Positions 35,335 to 44,207 of a stretch of 64,000 nt of DNA are shown here, piece after piece (the stretch's first letter is position 1; every line of letters begins with the position of its first letter). Position numbers and translations under genes: made by a program. This DNA is from Tenacibaculum sp. AHE14PA. GTDB taxonomy: Bacteria; Bacteroidota; Bacteroidia; Flavobacteriales; Flavobacteriaceae. The notes under the pieces are model-generated. The model did no database searches and had not been told where the DNA came from. It saw nothing but the letters and a program-made list of their open reading frames with translations. The stretch is taken from contig NZ_CP058983.1 of assembly GCF_019278465.1 (NCBI RefSeq), positions 248,001 through 312,000 of the forward strand, written 5' to 3'.

Positions 35335-35450
35335 CATTCCACACACATTCCACTACGCTCCTATCGTCGCTTCGTAAAAAGAGTGTTTCATTATCCTCGC
35401 AGAGAAAATTTATAAAAGAAAAAAATAAAGGAAATAATGTATTGTACTTT
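35335..35450 (+). repeat. Repeat B, copy 1
   Basis: It shares ordered blocks with 41905-41996: CATTCCACACAC, CTCCTAT, AAAAGAGTGTT, CATTA, GAGAAA and a terminal GTAC after an A-rich stretch. Indels separate the blocks, so the copies are old. Homology is likely but weaker than for repeat A. Confidence 0.5.
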
Positions 35451-35539
35451 CGCTTTTTACCAAAGCTCAAGTTACATAACGCAGAACATTATAGTACAAA
35501 TGTAATGTTTAGTTAAATAAGAGTGGTTTATCCATTTGA

Positions 35540-35775
35540 TAGCTATAATTCTATATTATGTAAAATATCCCAAAAAGTTCTGTACAGACAATAAACTGTA
35601 GTACTTGGGGCATTAAACATCTGTTTTTAGCTTTTCGTTTAATTTGAGTATTTTGTACAACTGTTCAACATTTTTTAAATACGTTATTCTAATAAACATT
35701 CGAACTATACATTTGTAGCTATAATTAGACATTATGTAAAATTGCCGCTCGCAAACGCTCGATTGCTTTTAAAGA
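35540..35775 (+). repeat. Repeat A, copy 2 (~236 bp)
   Basis: It is the direct-orientation partner of 29067-29303. The left end is identical over ~36 bases; the right end is TAGCTATAATTAGACATTAT followed by GTAAAATTGCC. Left and right ends resemble one another (CTATAATT-N5-TTATGTAAAAT), so the element is bounded by direct repeats of that motif. Confidence 0.8.
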
Positions 35776-35815
35776 ATTTTTAAACCAAATAAACATTTTT
35801 AAGTCAATACTCATA

Positions 35816-37063
35816 TTAAAATTTTCTATCAGGATTAAATGGACTTAAATCTAAAGTAGTCTTTTTTTCTGAAATTATTTCGGAAACTAACTTCCCTGTT
35901 GCTGGCCCCAAACTCCAACCCATCATCGCATGTCCTGTTGCAATTGTTAAATTATTACATTTAGAAGATTTACCAATATAAGGTAAACCATCTGGAGAGC
36001 ATGGCCTTAATCCACAAGTTGCAGACTCTTTTTCTTCTTCAGAAATATTCAAATTGTTATAATAATTCTTAGCAGCATTGGCAATAGTTTGCACCCTAAT
36101 TGGATTAATATTATGATTGATTCCTGCGATTTCCATTGTGCCAGCAAAACGTGTAAATCCTTGCATTGGTGTAACTGCTACTTTTGCTTCGCATAGTATT
36201 GCGGGAATTGTAATTCCTGTTTCTCTGTTTACATTAATTCTGTATCCTTTTCCAGCTTGTATTGGAATTTGTAATCCCAGTTTTTTAGTCAATAAAGGGC
36301 TCCAACTTCCTGCTGCTAAAACAACTTCATCAGCTTTTAATTCTTGTTTGTTTGTTATTATTTTTGAAACTTTTCCGTTTATTACTTCAATATCTTTTAC
36401 GTGTTCATCAGCATAAAATATAACTCCTTTTATCTTTAAATACTTTATCATTTCAGGCATAAAATCTGTCGGAGTCATATGTGCATCCGAATCAAAATAA
36501 ATAGCGCCTTTAATATTTAGGTTTGCATTTGGCTCTAGAACATCAACTTCTTTTTTTGTTAAATTTTTAACACCTAAACCTTCTTCAATTCCGCGTTTAC
36601 CAATCTCCCATTCTGCTTCACCAACTTTATCTGATTGATAGCACATTAATAAACCTTTACGTTCATAGTGAAAATTAAATGTGTTAGATGCTTTAATGTC
36701 TTCGTATAAATCTCTACTTAAAATATTAATAGCTTTAATTACGGGAATTGCTTTTTTTACTTTAGACGCAGTAGCAGATTTTTTAAACGCCCAAGTCCAT
36801 TTAAAAAAATTTACATTTAAACGAGGCTTTATATAAAAAGGACTCGTTGGATTAAGCATCCACTTAATTCCTTTATTAATCATTCCTGGAGCTGCTAACG
36901 GAATAAAATGGCTAGGCGTTATATAACCAGCATTAACATAGGATGCACCGCTAGAGAAATTAGATTTATCAATTATAGTTACTTGATGGCCTTCTTCTAA
37001 AAGATAATAAGCTGTACTTAAACCTATTATTCCTCCACCAATTATTATGACGTTTTTTTTCAT
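35816..37063 (-). CDS. FAD-dependent D-amino-acid (probable D-hydroxyproline) dehydrogenase
   Basis: 415 aa of the DadA/DAO family. The FAD motif is IIIGGGIIGLSTAYYLLEEGH (residues 6-26), and the C-terminal CSPDGLPYIGKSSKCNNLTIATGH and GWSLGPATGKLVSEII are typical DadA signatures. D-amino-acid dehydrogenase would oxidise many substrates, but the operon with a hydroxyproline epimerase, a Pyr4H2C deaminase-like gene and a semialdehyde dehydrogenase argues for cis-4-hydroxy-D-proline. It is the last gene of the operon, 1 bp from the epimerase. Confidence 0.88.
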   Translation of the reverse strand: MKKNVIIIGGGIIGLSTAYYLLEEGHQVTIIDKSNFSSGASYVNAGYITPSHFIPLAAPGMINKGIKWMLNPTSPFYIKPRLNVNFFKWTWAFKKSATASKVKKAIPVIKAINILSRDLYEDIKASNTFNFHYERKGLLMCYQSDKVGEAEWEIGKRGIEEGLGVKNLTKKEVDVLEPNANLNIKGAIYFDSDAHMTPTDFMPEMIKYLKIKGVIFYADEHVKDIEVINGKVSKIITNKQELKADEVVLAAGSWSPLLTKKLGLQIPIQAGKGYRINVNRETGITIPAILCEAKVAVTPMQGFTRFAGTMEIAGINHNINPIRVQTIANAAKNYYNNLNISEEEKESATCGLRPCSPDGLPYIGKSSKCNNLTIATGHAMMGWSLGPATGKLVSEIISEKKTTLDLSPFNPDRKF

Positions 37064-37064
37064 A

Positions 37065-38075
37065 TTAAATTACTTGGAAACCATGTGCATAAGGATCATC
37101 TTGATCGTCGATGGTAATTGTATTGTGCCCAAAAACTTTTGCCCAGCCTTGAATGCTTGGTATTATGGCTAATTTATTATCTAAAATGGTTTCTTTATCA
37201 ACACGGCCTATAAATTTACTGCCAATAAAGCTTTCGTGTATAAATGCTTCTCCTAGTCTTAATTTTCCTTTGGCATACAATTGTGCTAACCTTGCAGAAG
37301 TACCAGTTCCACAAGGGCTTCTATCTATAGCTTTATCTCCATAAAAAACAGCATTTCTTCCTGATGATGTTGGGTCTATAGGGTTACCCGTCCACAGCAT
37401 ATGTGTTACATTTTTTATAGTTTTATTTTCTGGATGCACAAATTGATTAGGATATTTTTCGTTAATTCTATCACGTACTATTTGAGAATATTGAATAATC
37501 TTTGACGCTGTAAAATCATGAACACCAGAGAAGTTTTCCTGAGGATCTACTATGGCATAATAATTCCCGCCATAAGCAACATCAAACGTAATATTTCCTA
37601 ACTCTGGACAATTTATTGTTAGCTCTTGAGCAGCTAAATAACTTTTTACATTAGTAAGTTTTACCCATTCAACCTTATTGTTTACTTGCTTGTATTCAAT
37701 TTCTACTAAACCTGCAGGTGCTTCCATTTTAATTTTTCCTGGAATTTTAGGTTGTATTAAACCCTCTTCAATTGCAACTGTAATAGTACCAATTGTACCA
37801 TGTCCACACATTGGTAAGCAGCCTGACGTTTCAATAAATAAAATAGCAAAGTCATTGTCTGAACTATCTGGTGGATACAGGATGCTACCACTCATCATAT
37901 CATGTCCTCGAGGCTCAAACATTAGTCCCTTTCTTATCCAATCGAATTCTTTTAAAAAATAAAGTCGTTTTTCGCTTATGGTATTTCCAATTAATTTTGG
38001 GCCTCCACTTTTTATAACCCTAACAGGGTTTCCGCAAGTATGAGCATCTATACAAACAAATGTGTGCTTACTCAT
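37065..38075 (-). CDS. 4-hydroxyproline epimerase (proline racemase family)
   Basis: 336 aa. Both catalytic cysteines are present: C90 in SGCLPMCGHGTIG and C255 in DRSPCGTGTSARLAQLYAKG. A two-cysteine pair marks proline racemase or hydroxyproline epimerase and excludes trans-3-hydroxyproline dehydratase, which has Ser/Thr at the first or second site. The enzyme converts trans-4-hydroxy-L-proline to the cis-D isomer. Its operon partners complete the route to 2-oxoglutarate. It is 3 bp from the aldehyde dehydrogenase gene. Confidence 0.9.
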   Translation of the reverse strand: MSKHTFVCIDAHTCGNPVRVIKSGGPKLIGNTISEKRLYFLKEFDWIRKGLMFEPRGHDMMSGSILYPPDSSDNDFAILFIETSGCLPMCGHGTIGTITVAIEEGLIQPKIPGKIKMEAPAGLVEIEYKQVNNKVEWVKLTNVKSYLAAQELTINCPELGNITFDVAYGGNYYAIVDPQENFSGVHDFTASKIIQYSQIVRDRINEKYPNQFVHPENKTIKNVTHMLWTGNPIDPTSSGRNAVFYGDKAIDRSPCGTGTSARLAQLYAKGKLRLGEAFIHESFIGSKFIGRVDKETILDNKLAIIPSIQGWAKVFGHNTITIDDQDDPYAHGFQVI

Positions 38076-38078
38076 TTC

Positions 38079-39656
38079 TTATTTTTTTGCTCTTAATCCA
38101 TCTATAACTCTAAAAATATTAGAAGGATTATCGTTTTTTAATTCATTTGGCAATAAATCATTTGGCCAATCTTGATAACTAAACGGACGTACCCAACGTT
38201 TTATAGAACCAACACCCACTGCTGTAAATCTACTATCTGTAGATGCAGGATAAGGACCTCCATGAACCATAGATTCGCAAACCTCTACTCCTGTTGGAAC
38301 GCTATTAAAAATAATACGTCCTACTCTATTTTGTAGCGCAGCAATTACTGCTGGATAGTTAGCAACTTCATTTTCATCGGAAATTACAGTTCCTGTTAAT
38401 TGCCCTTCTAAACTAGTAATAATCACTTCTAATTCTTCTACGTTTTTACATTGAACAATCATAGAAAAAGGTCCGAAAACTTCTAAATGTAATGCTGAGT
38501 TTTCTAAAAATGTTTTTCCATCGACAGTAACAATAGTTTGTGCTGCATAATTATTTTGAACCTCTGATGTATAGTTTGCTGTTACGGTAACGTTATCTTG
38601 CGACACTACTTTTTCTTTATTACTTATGTATCCTTTTTTAATATTTGGATGCAACATACACGATGGATTTATTTTAGTAATCTCTTCCGAGACATTATTT
38701 ATAAAGCCTGTTAAATCATCGCTTTTAATACCTAATAATAATCCAGGATTTGTACAAAATTGACCTGTTCCTAAGGTAATAGAACTAGCATATGTTTTAG
38801 CAATGTCTGCTTGTCTGTTTTTTAGTGCTTCTGGTAAAATTATAACAGGATTGATACTTCCCATTTCTGCAAAAACAGGAATTGGTTCTGTTCTTTTTGA
38901 AGCTAAATCTAGTAAGGCTCTACCTCCGTTAATGCTTCCTGTAAAACCAACAGCTTTTACTTTTGGGTGTGCCACTAATTGTTGTCCAACTTCTATTCCA
39001 CTAGAATTTAAGTTAGAAAAAACACCATTTGGCATTCCTGTTTTTTTAGCTGCTTTAACAATAGCAGAAGCTACCAACTCTCCTGTGCCAGCATGCATTG
39101 GATGCGATTTTACAATTACTGGGCAACCTGAGGCTAAAGCTGCTGCTGTGTCTCCTCCTGCTGTAGAATAGGCTAAAGGAAAATTACTTGCGCCAAAAAC
39201 GACAACAGGACCTAAAGGAATTAACATTTTTCTAATATCGGGTTTTGGTATTGGCTTTCTATTAGGTAGTGCGGTATCTATGGTTGCTTCAACCCAAGAT
39301 CCTTCTGCTACTAAATTTGCAAAACTTCGTAATTGTCCAATTGTTCTTCCTCTTTCTCCTTTTGCTCTTCCTTCTGGCAAACCTGATTCTAAGCAATACG
39401 TTTTTATTAAGACATCGTCTAAGGCTAAAATTTCCTCTGCAATTGCGTTTAAAAATTCGGCTTTTTTAATTCCAGAAACAGTTCTAAGTTCTTTAAAAGC
39501 TTTTGCTGCTAAATTTACGGCGTCATCAATTTCTTGAGCTGTTGCTTCTGCAAAAACAGTAGCATTCTCTATATTTAACTCCGGATTAAAGGTTTTGTAT
39601 GTTTTGGTTCCGTTGGCAGATAATTGATTGCCAATAAAGTTTTTTCCTGATATCAT
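38079..39656 (-). CDS. Aldehyde dehydrogenase, probable 2-oxoglutarate semialdehyde dehydrogenase
   Basis: 525 aa. The ALDH core includes cofactor loop PVIVKSHPMHAGTGELVA, FTGSINGGRALLDLA, general base E264 in VFAEMGSINPVI and catalytic C301 in LGTGQFCTNPGLLLG. The long form with FNPELN near the N-terminus and the PHG/GPYPAST end matches the type III 2-oxoglutarate semialdehyde dehydrogenases of hydroxyproline and sugar-acid pathways. It performs the last step, giving 2-oxoglutarate. It lies between epimerase and deaminase genes. Confidence 0.9.
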   Translation of the reverse strand: MISGKNFIGNQLSANGTKTYKTFNPELNIENATVFAEATAQEIDDAVNLAAKAFKELRTVSGIKKAEFLNAIAEEILALDDVLIKTYCLESGLPEGRAKGERGRTIGQLRSFANLVAEGSWVEATIDTALPNRKPIPKPDIRKMLIPLGPVVVFGASNFPLAYSTAGGDTAAALASGCPVIVKSHPMHAGTGELVASAIVKAAKKTGMPNGVFSNLNSSGIEVGQQLVAHPKVKAVGFTGSINGGRALLDLASKRTEPIPVFAEMGSINPVIILPEALKNRQADIAKTYASSITLGTGQFCTNPGLLLGIKSDDLTGFINNVSEEITKINPSCMLHPNIKKGYISNKEKVVSQDNVTVTANYTSEVQNNYAAQTIVTVDGKTFLENSALHLEVFGPFSMIVQCKNVEELEVIITSLEGQLTGTVISDENEVANYPAVIAALQNRVGRIIFNSVPTGVEVCESMVHGGPYPASTDSRFTAVGVGSIKRWVRPFSYQDWPNDLLPNELKNDNPSNIFRVIDGLRAKK

Positions 39657-39851
39657 TTTTACTTATTTTTTAAATATTTTTTCATTTTTATTGATTTATA
39701 AACTACTTTTTTGATTCTAGGTATTTTATCAATAATAGCTTTAGATGAAAATTTTTGTCATAATCATCTCTGAATATGTAAACGTTTTAAAATATCTATA
39801 TTCTAGCTTCTTTAAAAACAAAGTTTTCTCTTTTTTGAATACTTAAAAATC

Positions 39852-40808
39852 TTAACCTACTAAATCCAGAACTTCAAGTCTTTCTTTTGCCAGAATATAT
39901 CTTACACGGACATCATCAATTTGCTGTTGCGTTAATTTCTTACCAAAAGTACGAAGCCCTCCAGCAATATCATTATGATGAATTCCCATAGCAAGCTTAA
40001 GATACTCCATAAGCAGTGGCTGAGCATCTAGATACGATAATGGATTTAAAGCCTGAGAAATTTTGTATGCCTCAGTCCATTCTCCATTTAAAACATACTC
40101 CTGCATTGTTACACTTGCTTTTGGGAATATAGTACCTACACCTGTAATGCCACCACTTGCTCCAGCAAGACCTGCATATACAGTTACTGTGTCTACTCCA
40201 GCTAAAATTTTTAAATCTTTGTTCTCTAACATTAGGGTTTCAATAATGGAAACATCTATAGTAGATATTTTAAGAGCAGTTACCTTAGGAAGAACAGAAA
40301 TTTTTTTAAGAAGTTCTGTTGAGAGCGCATGATAACCAGCTGCATCAGGATTGTTATAAGGCATAATTGTTACGCCTACATCTTTTGCAGTTGCTTCAGA
40401 AAGTGCATAGTACTCATACATTTCTTTTTCAGAAGGAACCGCCTTAGTTTTTGGTGGCATAACCATAACTGTATCAACTCCAACTGTTGAAAGTCCTTCA
40501 ACAATTTTAGCAAGTTCTTCCTTAGTTTCTGCTGCTGCTCCACTAATCAACGGGACATGATATTCTTTAGCAACCTCAGAAAGAGATTTAAGTAAGCAAA
40601 GACGCTGCTTCGTGCTAAGGTAACTATTCTCACCTAGTGTTCCAGAACCGACAAGTCCGCTCATTCTACTTCCGCCCTTTCCTTGAGTTTTTAAAATACC
40701 TGCCGCCTGTTTTTGCGTTGCATCAAGGTCAATTTCAAGAGAACCAGATTTTGATTCTTTCAACCATGTAAACACAGCAGGCATTACGCCGTTCCATTGT
40801 ATACTCAT
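39852..40808 (-). CDS. DHDPS-family lyase, probable 1-pyrroline-4-hydroxy-2-carboxylate deaminase
   Basis: 318 aa TIM-barrel of the DapA family. The Schiff-base lysine K180 is in KVTALKIST, and Y151 is in TIMPYNNPDAAG; the GTLGENSYLS loop occupies the usual GTTGE position. This enzyme deaminates and hydrates the pyrroline made by the D-hydroxyproline dehydrogenase to 2-oxoglutarate semialdehyde. It is the first gene of the operon, separated from the next by 195 bp, and diverges from an AraC regulator. Confidence 0.87.
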   Translation of the reverse strand: MSIQWNGVMPAVFTWLKESKSGSLEIDLDATQKQAAGILKTQGKGGSRMSGLVGSGTLGENSYLSTKQRLCLLKSLSEVAKEYHVPLISGAAAETKEELAKIVEGLSTVGVDTVMVMPPKTKAVPSEKEMYEYYALSEATAKDVGVTIMPYNNPDAAGYHALSTELLKKISVLPKVTALKISTIDVSIIETLMLENKDLKILAGVDTVTVYAGLAGASGGITGVGTIFPKASVTMQEYVLNGEWTEAYKISQALNPLSYLDAQPLLMEYLKLAMGIHHNDIAGGLRTFGKKLTQQQIDDVRVRYILAKERLEVLDLVG

Positions 40809-40904
40809 AATTCCATTTTTAATGTTGTAAAATTAAAGAGTTAACAAATACTAAAATAAGATTAAATTACCCACTTTAGATACTATATTATCCTTAATAG
40901 TACA

Positions 40905-40912
40905 TATTTTTG
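40905..40912 (+). promoter_or_regulatory. -7 promoter element of the AraC gene
   Basis: TATTTTTG matches TAnnTTTG, 39 nt before the start codon in the 143-bp divergent spacer. Confidence 0.5.
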
Positions 40913-40951
40913 TATTATTGAGTAATTTTAAATTAAAATAAAATATTTAAA

Positions 40952-41797
40952 ATGAAAGTTTTACCATTTAAAATTCCAAAACCAGAAAATAGTTTCTTAA
41001 TTTATCAAGAAGATATAGAGGTTGTTTTTTATGATAAATTACATCAACATGATGAAATTCAGATTAGTTTTATTGAAAGAGGAAAAGGTACTTTATTAGT
41101 TGGTGATAAAGTTTCTAGCTATTCTGAAAATGATATTTTTATTATTGGAAGTAATTTACCACATGCATTTAAAAGTGATAAGAATACTGAAGACACCTCT
41201 AAAATGTTGAGTATTTTTTTTACAACATCTTCATTTGGTGATTCTTTTTTTGAATTAAATGAACTAGCAGAGATAAAAAAATTTTTATCTAAAACTTTAC
41301 AAGGTTTAGTAATTAAAACACATAAAAATGAAATTATAAAAAACTTTATAAAACTAAAAGATGCTTCTAAATTAGAACGTTTTATCTTGTTTTTAGAGGT
41401 GCTGAAAATTTTTTCTAATGCAAAATCAGCTCCTCTTTCAATGTTTGTATACGATAAAAAATATTCTGATATTGAAGGGAAAAGGATGCGAAATGTATTT
41501 GATTTTACATTAGAAAACGCGTGTCAAAATATAACTTTAGATGATATTGCAAGCGTTGCGAATATGACAAAAAATGCATTTTGCAAATATTTTAAAAAAC
41601 GAACAAATAAAACGTTTGTTCGTTTTTTAATTGAACTACGGATTGAAAATGCTTGTAAATTATTAAGTACTAACAAGGATTTATCGATTAACGACATTGC
41701 TTTTAAATCTGGATTTAATAACATTTCTAACTTTAACAGACAATTTAAAATGATAAAACACATGACCCCTAACACGTTTAGGAATACTAACCTTTAA
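40952..41797 (+). CDS. AraC-family regulator of the hydroxyproline operon
   Basis: 281 aa. A cupin sensor occupies the N-terminal half (HQHDEIQISFIERGKGTLLV, FIIGSNLPHAFKSD) and an AraC DNA-binding domain the last ~100 residues (ITLDDIASVANMTKNAFCKYFKKRTNKTFV; NDIAFKSGFNNISNFNRQFK). It diverges from the deaminase start across 143 bp, the usual place for a pathway-specific activator. Ligand unknown, plausibly a hydroxyproline intermediate. Confidence 0.9.
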   Translation: MKVLPFKIPKPENSFLIYQEDIEVVFYDKLHQHDEIQISFIERGKGTLLVGDKVSSYSENDIFIIGSNLPHAFKSDKNTEDTSKMLSIFFTTSSFGDSFFELNELAEIKKFLSKTLQGLVIKTHKNEIIKNFIKLKDASKLERFILFLEVLKIFSNAKSAPLSMFVYDKKYSDIEGKRMRNVFDFTLENACQNITLDDIASVANMTKNAFCKYFKKRTNKTFVRFLIELRIENACKLLSTNKDLSINDIAFKSGFNNISNFNRQFKMIKHMTPNTFRNTNL

Positions 41798-41904
41798 TGT
41801 ATTATACTATTATTTTTTAATTGATATTTGACATGAATGATAATATAATTATAAGTGATTTTTTTGGTTCTACCAGAATTGAATAAGTTACTGGCTTAAA
41901 TTTA

Positions 41905-41996
41905 CATTCCACACACCTCCTATTCCGTTTCAGAAAAGAGTGTTGCATTAATTGAATAGAGAAATATTAGAGAAGAAACAAAATATTACAGTACAA
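41905..41996 (+). repeat. Repeat B, copy 2
   Basis: The ordered blocks shared with 35335-35450 are CATTCCACACAC, CTCCTAT, AAAAGAGTGTT, CATTA, GAGAAA and a terminal GTAC. It lies just after the AraC gene and is followed by TTTTATGTAATC, similar to the repeat A end word. Confidence 0.5.
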
Positions 41997-42038
41997 GTTT
42001 TATGTAATCTGATAAATGTAAATCACATAATATTTATT

Positions 42039-42638
42039 TTAATAATATAACCTAAAATCAAGTAATTTACATGCTCTGTAATGTTTTTGATGTAATTCTT
42101 CTACAACATCTAACATATTATCATCTTCTTGAAATAAGTTAAAAAAAACTTTATCTAAGTTTGAACTAGAAACACCATTAAACTCATTGCCATAACCAGA
42201 AATACCTCTTGCGCCTGTGATATCTAAAAAATATTGAGCTTCTTCTTCATCTAAGTTTAAAACCTTAGCATTTGAAAAATGTAGAATTTTTCCTTTTAAT
42301 CTTCCTTCAAAAATTTCTGCAATTTCTTGTAGGCTATAATAATAGTTATTTAAACAAATACTATTTTCTTCTCCTTTCATTACCAGGTAAATTACTTCAT
42401 AATCTTTAAAATTATGATCATCTAAAACTAATGTATTTAAGCTAGCTTCTAAACTTTCAATGGTATCGCATGTTTTATAAATACTAGCTATTCCGTATTG
42501 TAAAGTCAATTGCTCTATATTTTTTTGAGCTTCCGTAATTTTTTTGGTTTCTATATTGTCAACACCTTCCAAACAGTATACAAAATAATCTCCTTCTGTA
42601 AATTTTTCTTGGGATAATTGTTGGTTTTTCTTTAACAA
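42039..42638 (-). CDS. DUF6642-like hypothetical protein
   Basis: 199 aa. The opening YFVYCLEGVDNIETK, the central DYEVIYLVMKGEENSICL, YYSLQEIAEIFEGRLKGKILHFSNAKVL and TGARGISGYGNEF follow the layout I associate with DUF6642, a Bacteroidota family that looks caspase/CHAT-like by its strand order. The canonical catalytic His (FHG in relatives, MKG here) and Cys (GSC in relatives, FSN here) appear missing, so if the fold is right this copy is probably not a protease. Monocistronic. Family call is from memory. Confidence 0.6.
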   Translation of the reverse strand: MLKKNQQLSQEKFTEGDYFVYCLEGVDNIETKKITEAQKNIEQLTLQYGIASIYKTCDTIESLEASLNTLVLDDHNFKDYEVIYLVMKGEENSICLNNYYYSLQEIAEIFEGRLKGKILHFSNAKVLNLDEEEAQYFLDITGARGISGYGNEFNGVSSSNLDKVFFNLFQEDDNMLDVVEELHQKHYRACKLLDFRLYY

Positions 42639-42739
42639 ATTTCAATTTTTATAAAAGATAAATAAAGTACAAAATTAGTATAACTTTTTTGTTTTTAAAA
42701 CGATTTTATAAAGTTACAAAGTAATCTATTTGTTGTAAT

Positions 42740-43363
42740 CTATTTTGAAATTAAATCAAAAGATAATTTTATTCCTTGTATAATCATTCCGGTTCCAATA
42801 ATAGCTATTATTAATCCCATTATTTTACCTATTACAGAAATAACATTATTACCCACTACTTTAACGATTAAGTCACTTAATTTAAAAGTAAAATAAGTTA
42901 ATAAGCTCATAAATCCAAAAATAGCAATTACTAGAAATAATTGTAAAGATTCTGCTTTAGATACAAAATTCATTGCCGTTACAATAGTTCCTGGTCCTGC
43001 TAAAATGGGTATTGCAAGTGGTGAAACAGCTATGTTTTCATCTATATCAATATTGTCAATGGTTTTTACATTAGATTGCTTTGATTGTAGCATATCAAAA
43101 CCAATAAAAAATATTAAAATACCTCCCGTTATTTTAAATGCAGGAATACTAATATTAAATAATTCAAAAATATATTTACCTAAAAGAATAAATACCGTTA
43201 CAATAATAAATGCCGTTATATTAGCCCTTTTATTAATATCTAATTTTGTTTTCTTGTCCGCTCCTTGCGTTAAAGACAAAAAAACGGTCATATTAGATAT
43301 TGGATTTGTCATCGCAAAAAAGGCCGTAAATACGGTAATTGAAAACGTAATTATATTGTCCAT
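42740..43363 (-). CDS. MarC-family integral membrane protein
   Basis: 207 aa with six membrane helices. The MarC signatures are FFAMTNPISNMTVFLSLTQG near the N-terminus and SPLAIPILAGPGTIVTAM in the middle, the duplicated polar-proline loops. The family was once linked to multiple antibiotic resistance, but its role is unknown. It is monocistronic in the inner membrane. Confidence 0.92.
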   Translation of the reverse strand: MDNIITFSITVFTAFFAMTNPISNMTVFLSLTQGADKKTKLDINKRANITAFIIVTVFILLGKYIFELFNISIPAFKITGGILIFFIGFDMLQSKQSNVKTIDNIDIDENIAVSPLAIPILAGPGTIVTAMNFVSKAESLQLFLVIAIFGFMSLLTYFTFKLSDLIVKVVGNNVISVIGKIMGLIIAIIGTGMIIQGIKLSFDLISK

Positions 43364-43540
43364 GAATTGTCAATTTTAATGTTGCAAGAACTTGATTTAC
43401 TTCTATTCTACCAAAGTATTTTTACTTTTTTTTTGAATAGTTATAAGTTTTAAATATATCCTAAATTAGAATTAATAAAGCTCTTTTTAATATAAAGATA
43501 TACTCATATTATTAAGTACTAAAGTGTACTTAAGTATTAG

Positions 43541-43657
43541 TTCTTTATTTCTTCGGGTGAATATGATACTGCAGTTTTAGTATACTTTAATTATGAGATG
43601 TACCCTAAAAACAAATCTGAATATGATATAGTTTTATCAAAATTATGGACGCTATAA
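43541..43657 (+). pseudogene. Possible coding remnant, unidentified
   Basis: The frame between two stops reads SSGEYDTAVLVYFNYEMYPK and so on, ending SKLWTL. It looks like a degraded protein piece rather than random AT-rich translation, with no ATG in a useful place and no clear ribosome-binding site. The identity is unknown and it may be chance. Confidence 0.25.
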
Positions 43658-43740
43658 ATATAACAAATTTGATGTAAAACTGTTTTTAAAATCACTTATT
43701 ATCAATATTATATATGGTTGATAACTAAATTAATGTAGAA

Positions 43741-43748
43741 TAACTTTG
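43741..43748 (+). promoter_or_regulatory. -7 promoter element upstream of the HxlR remnant
   Basis: TAACTTTG matches TAnnTTTG, 20 nt before the ATG at 43769, so the remnant still has a plausible promoter. Confidence 0.5.
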
Positions 43749-43768
43749 CAATAATAATTATTACAGAA

Positions 43769-44003
43769 ATGGACAGAAGAGAGTTGTTTGAAAAAAGATC
43801 AAAGATTAAAATTAATGATAAAATATCTTTTTGCATAAAAATTATTGCAATGGAATTGATTGGAAGAAAATGGAAAAGTGTCAAATTGCCTCATTTAATT
43901 GATAAGAAAAAGCATTATAGCGAATTTCGAAAAGAAATTCTTGGTATTTTAATTAAATAACTTGTAAGTATTGATAATTTTCAAGTAAAAATAAGAATAT
44001 TAT
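43769..44003 (+). pseudogene. Truncated HxlR-family regulator
   Basis: The first 63 codons match the start of an HxlR winged helix: CIKIIAMELIGRKWKSVKLP corresponds to the family's C-P-(x)-A-L-x-LIGGKWK pattern and HYSEFRKEILGI to the recognition region. The frame then stops at 43958-43960, where relatives continue for ~50 residues. The next 14 codons in frame (LVSIDNFQVKIRIL) weakly resemble the following helix of HxlR, suggesting decay rather than a designed short protein. It is probably non-functional. Confidence 0.65.
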
Positions 44004-44153
44004 GAGTAAAAGATATATTTAAAATAAACTTAATAAAATGAAATTAATATAAAAAGTGCTATAATGATATTTCTTAATTGATTTACTACTATTGTACAGT
44101 TTTTAACCCTTAAATTATATTTCTTTGAAAATATATTCACATTTATTTAATTG

Positions 44154-44161
44154 TATATTTG
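44154..44161 (+). promoter_or_regulatory. -7 promoter element of the DEAD-like gene
   Basis: TATATTTG matches TAnnTTTG, 46 nt upstream of the start codon at 44208. Confidence 0.6.
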
Positions 44162-44207
44162 CGGTTATTAAAAACACTAACCAAACTAGTTATCCTTTTT
44201 ATTTCCT

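Larger units (their letters stand above)
35286..35815. other. Gene-free repeat-rich spacer
   Basis: No gene seen. It holds repeat B copy 1 (35335-35450) and repeat A copy 2 (35540-35775), and separates the AraC block from the hydroxyproline operon. Confidence 0.7.
43364..43768. other. Gene-free spacer with a possible gene remnant
   Basis: No intact gene. A 39-codon open stretch at 43541-43657 has protein-like composition but lacks a clear start and known homology. A TAnnTTTG element lies at its right edge (43741-43748). Confidence 0.5.

Noticed and set aside
29067..35775. Composite transposon bounded by repeat A
   Set aside because: The repeats contain no transposase or inverted terminal repeats and no target duplication was found; direct repeats alone do not prove transposition.
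39269..39537. Overlapping plus-strand frames opposite the aldehyde dehydrogenase
   Set aside because: Low-complexity shadow translations of a strongly supported gene.
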